Source of the DNA: a bacterium
GTDB taxonomy: Bacteria > Bdellovibrionota > Bdellovibrionia > Bdellovibrionales > Bdellovibrionaceae
Length of the DNA: 64,000 bases
Reading direction: 5' to 3'
Assembly: GCA_019752925.1 (NCBI GenBank)
Contig: JAIELP010000006.1
Coordinates: 310,001-374,000, forward strand
The stretch's first letter is position 1, and each line of letters starts with the position of its first letter. Positions 61,477 to 64,000 of the stretch are shown piece after piece. Below the pieces are notes generated by a model that saw only the letters and a list, made by a program, of their open reading frames with translations, was not told the DNA's origin and did not search any database. The translations under genes and the position numbers were made by a program.

Positions 61477-63527
61477 TGTCTCGTCTTAAGGTAATGCTTC
61501 GTGGAGCATTAATCAGTGAGATTGAGCTCAATCAGGAAAAAGAATACATCGGTGGTCGTAAAGACGGCTGTGATATCCGCTTACAGGCCGAAAAAGGTAT
61601 TTCTCGAGAACATTTCAAACTCAGATTTACAGAAGGTCATTGGCAGCTGAGTGCCGTATCGCGTTTTGGCGACGTTTTTTCTCTCGGGCAAAAAGTAGAT
61701 AGTGCTGAATTACAGCACGGCCAGAGTTTTCAGATCCCTCCTTATGAATTTACTTTACTCGATGTTCCGGATGCAGGCTTACCCAATAATGATAACCAGA
61801 ATGCTTCCGTTGATTTCGGTGAAAATGAAAAAACAGTTATCGGTGCAGCTCCTCAGGTTCCCTATATAAAAATGGTGAACTCTACCGGAGAGATCAGCGA
61901 GATGCTGCGTCTAGAGGTGGGCGAAGTCTGGGTAGCCGGACGTGATCCTTCTTGTCAGATTATTATTCCTGATCAGCGAGTGAGTCGACGTCAGTTTGAA
62001 ATTTATAAAGTTAATGGTGCTTATACAATTCTCGACTTAGCCAGTGTTAACGGTACATTTTTAAATGGTAGCCCTGTTTCTTCGACAGACCCTCAAACAC
62101 TCAAAAGTGGTGATGCGATCAGTGTTTTAGATAACACCATGTACTTTGAGTTACATGATCCTAATTTTAAATATAAAATAGAAAAAATTGAAGTTCCGCC
62201 GTTGCAGATGGATCAGCCAGAAGAAGAAATTTACGAAGAAATTCCTGCTGAAACGGAAATCATGCAATCTGGCGAGGGTGATGAAATTCCGCAGATTGAT
62301 GAGTATGATGTTAATCAGCAACTCATTACCAGCGACAGCCCTTTTACTGGTATGCCGGGGCCGGATCAGCAGGATCCCAATCAGTTTTATGATTTTCAGC
62401 CACCACCACCACAAGAACCTCCACCAGCTACGGGCATTAAAAAAATTATGCAAAACAAACCATTGCTTATTGGCTTGGTTTTGTTGGTACTCGGAGGAGC
62501 CTATTACTTAAGTGAAATGTTGAATCCCCCTGTTGAAGTGAAACCTGTTGCAACGGTAGATCAATCAGATCCTTTTTCAAAATTAACACCGGCTCAGCAG
62601 AAAGAAGTTGAGGAGTACTATGCCCTTGCTGAACAGATGTTTAATCAGCAAAAGTACGACTTAGCTCTCGAAAAAATCAGAAAAATTAAAGAATTGCTAC
62701 CGACTGGTTATAAAGACAGTAACAAAATTGAGTTAGATGCAGAACAGGCCAACTTAACTATAGTTCAGCGTATTAAGGATGAAGAAGCGCAAAAAGAAAA
62801 AGAAGAGCTTATTGCGCGCAATAAAAAAATAATAGAAGAATGCAGTAAAAAACTAACGCCGGAAGTAACTGCTAACGATATGAGTGCTTGTTTGGCCCCA
62901 GTTTTAGCTAATCCAGGCGACCAAGAACTGGGTAATCAAGTTACTCAAATCATGGCCGATGCTGAAAAAATTGAAAAAGAAAGAAATCAGAAAAAGGCTG
63001 AAGCGCAAACGCGTGAAGAGCAAATAGCTGAGTTGGGAAAACTATTTACCGAGGCTGAAAAAACTCAACAAGAAGGCTATGCCTTTAAAGCGATAAAAAA
63101 ATATTTAATAGTTACGCGTTCAACATTGCCGGACCCTAAAAACCTGAAAGACAAAGCTAAAGAGCGCATTGATTTTATTTCACAAAAAATTAGAGAAAAG
63201 TCTGAAGGCAGTATTACTCAGGCCGATACGTACTTTAAAGAAGGAAAAATTAAGGATGCAGTTCTGACTTTGCGTGAGGCAAGCGTTTACGATCCTAATA
63301 ATCCGAGCATTGCTGAAAAAATTGAAGTTTATTCATATGAGCTAAAAAGACAGGTTCGTCAAATTTATCAAGAATCTATTATCGATGAAAATTACGGTGT
63401 TATAGACAACACTGAAACTAAGCAGGGTGCCAAAGAAAAATGGAAAAAAATTACTGAAATGGATCTGACTGATGGTGAGTACTATCGAAAAGCCATCATA
63501 AAACTACGACGTTACGGGGTGATGTAG
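61476..63527 (+). CDS. Membrane protein with two FHA domains and TPR repeats
   Basis: 683 residues. FHA domain 1 (about 3-95; GGRKDGCD, SREHFKL) and FHA domain 2 (about 145-230; VAGRDPSC, VSRRQFEI, SVNGTFLNG), with domain 1 lacking the final NG pair. An acidic, Pro-rich linker, one transmembrane helix (about 325-345) and a coiled-coil/TPR C-terminus follow (MFNQQKYDLALEKIRKI, then EGKIKDAVLTLREASVYDP). Same architecture as the previous gene with a second FHA, so the two probably arose by duplication. Confidence 0.8.
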   Translation: MSRLKVMLRGALISEIELNQEKEYIGGRKDGCDIRLQAEKGISREHFKLRFTEGHWQLSAVSRFGDVFSLGQKVDSAELQHGQSFQIPPYEFTLLDVPDAGLPNNDNQNASVDFGENEKTVIGAAPQVPYIKMVNSTGEISEMLRLEVGEVWVAGRDPSCQIIIPDQRVSRRQFEIYKVNGAYTILDLASVNGTFLNGSPVSSTDPQTLKSGDAISVLDNTMYFELHDPNFKYKIEKIEVPPLQMDQPEEEIYEEIPAETEIMQSGEGDEIPQIDEYDVNQQLITSDSPFTGMPGPDQQDPNQFYDFQPPPPQEPPPATGIKKIMQNKPLLIGLVLLVLGGAYYLSEMLNPPVEVKPVATVDQSDPFSKLTPAQQKEVEEYYALAEQMFNQQKYDLALEKIRKIKELLPTGYKDSNKIELDAEQANLTIVQRIKDEEAQKEKEELIARNKKIIEECSKKLTPEVTANDMSACLAPVLANPGDQELGNQVTQIMADAEKIEKERNQKKAEAQTREEQIAELGKLFTEAEKTQQEGYAFKAIKKYLIVTRSTLPDPKNLKDKAKERIDFISQKIREKSEGSITQADTYFKEGKIKDAVLTLREASVYDPNNPSIAEKIEVYSYELKRQVRQIYQESIIDENYGVIDNTETKQGAKEKWKKITEMDLTDGEYYRKAIIKLRRYGVM

Positions 63528-64000
63528 TGAAGTTTGTTACACGCTCTGTGCAGTCTGAAAACCGCTTGGCTCAAACCAATGTATTTAAGTTACTCGATGA
63601 TCAGCTTATATTAATATTACGGGCCTGGGGCTCGACAGATTACAATCAGAAATTTATTGATGAAGTTTCTCATTATCTGTCATCAACTCAAGCCGATCTT
63701 GAAGTGACAACTCCATTTGATTATCAGGAAAACTTATCAAGTTTGGCGAACAGAACGCGTGTTTCATTGCTGCTGGTTCATGATTTATTTTACAAAAGTG
63801 AAAATAAGAATGAATATGCAGTAGGTTTTGAAGCAACTATTTTATTTAAATCAAAAAATGAATTAGCCTGGTCGAGCGTGGGCCGCTTTGCAATTGATAA
63901 AGTCGGCAAGCATTCACTTAATACATATCTGAAAAACGGCTCTGATCTTGATATAGAAACTCTTTTGCCTGTACAATTAATTGGGGTTGAGCGCGAAATT
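63527..64000 (+). CDS. Unknown gene of the FHA/tad operon, 3' end cut by the window edge
   Basis: Open frame of 158 codons from a GTG at 63527 that shares its G with the TAG stop of the previous gene. No stop is met before the right edge. No signal peptide and no family I recognise; the region with WSSVGRFAIDKVGKHSL and PVQLIGVERE is the most distinctive. A hydrophilic cytoplasmic protein is likely. Confidence 0.6.
   Translation, partial: MKFVTRSVQSENRLAQTNVFKLLDDQLILILRAWGSTDYNQKFIDEVSHYLSSTQADLEVTTPFDYQENLSSLANRTRVSLLLVHDLFYKSENKNEYAVGFEATILFKSKNELAWSSVGRFAIDKVGKHSLNTYLKNGSDLDIETLLPVQLIGVEREI

Overview
The window is AT-rich (by eye near 40% GC), gene-dense and chromosomal in character. I see no rRNA, tRNA, CRISPR array, phage or insertion sequence. 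The gene set suggests a Bdellovibrionota-type Gram-negative: many secreted proteins, lipoproteins and outer-membrane barrels, a DivIVA protein next to ProC and YggS, a run of FHA-domain proteins beside a TadC homologue, a PBP4-type DD-peptidase with a short insertion, and several extracytoplasmic enzymes acting on nucleic acids. A low-GC Pseudobdellovibrio-like organism would fit. The assignment is inference from gene content, not from a marker gene.

Layout. 1-4.8 kb: PcnB/CCA family (cut by the left edge), an alpha/beta hydrolase, a DEAD-box helicase and a PBP4-like peptidase. 4.9-10.9 kb: a secreted lipoprotein with two uracil-DNA-glycosylase-like domains, divergent from a lipoprotein and a secreted amidohydrolase. 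10.9-19.1 kb: MutY, agmatinase, MsrA, then rnr-ubiB-lysR with a 146-nt same-strand overlap. 19.6-23.2 kb: three tandem paralogous outer-membrane proteins. 23.3-24.3 kb: a Fic protein under a palindromic operator-promoter. 24.4-26.9 kb: an ECF sigma operon with four overlapping downstream genes. 27.4-33.0 kb: a heavy-metal RND efflux locus whose pump gene is broken by a frameshift and which has no normal adaptor gene. 33.0-38.4 kb: a BmpA-type nucleoside ABC importer followed by an S1/P1-type nuclease. 38.5-48.7 kb: CNNM/CBS protein, Tricorn protease, two membrane proteins, TrmO, an isopenicillin-N-synthase-like oxygenase, and a secreted endonuclease/exonuclease/phosphatase-fold enzyme. 48.8-57.3 kb (minus strand): valS with a rhodanese and an MFS carrier, an SH3-esterase protein, then maf-yggS-proC-divIVA. 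57.3-64 kb: tadC, DUF192, three FHA membrane proteins and a partial gene running off the right edge.

How it fits together. Most genes sit in tight operons with ATGA or TAATG overlaps. Several loci point to breakdown and uptake of nucleic acid outside the cytoplasm: the nuclease joined to a nucleoside importer, the UDG-like lipoprotein, the secreted amidohydrolase and the secreted EEP-fold enzyme. Envelope biology dominates the rest. Intrinsic terminators separate several blocks, and two convergent gene pairs share a TAATTA tail in which each strand's stop codon abuts the other.
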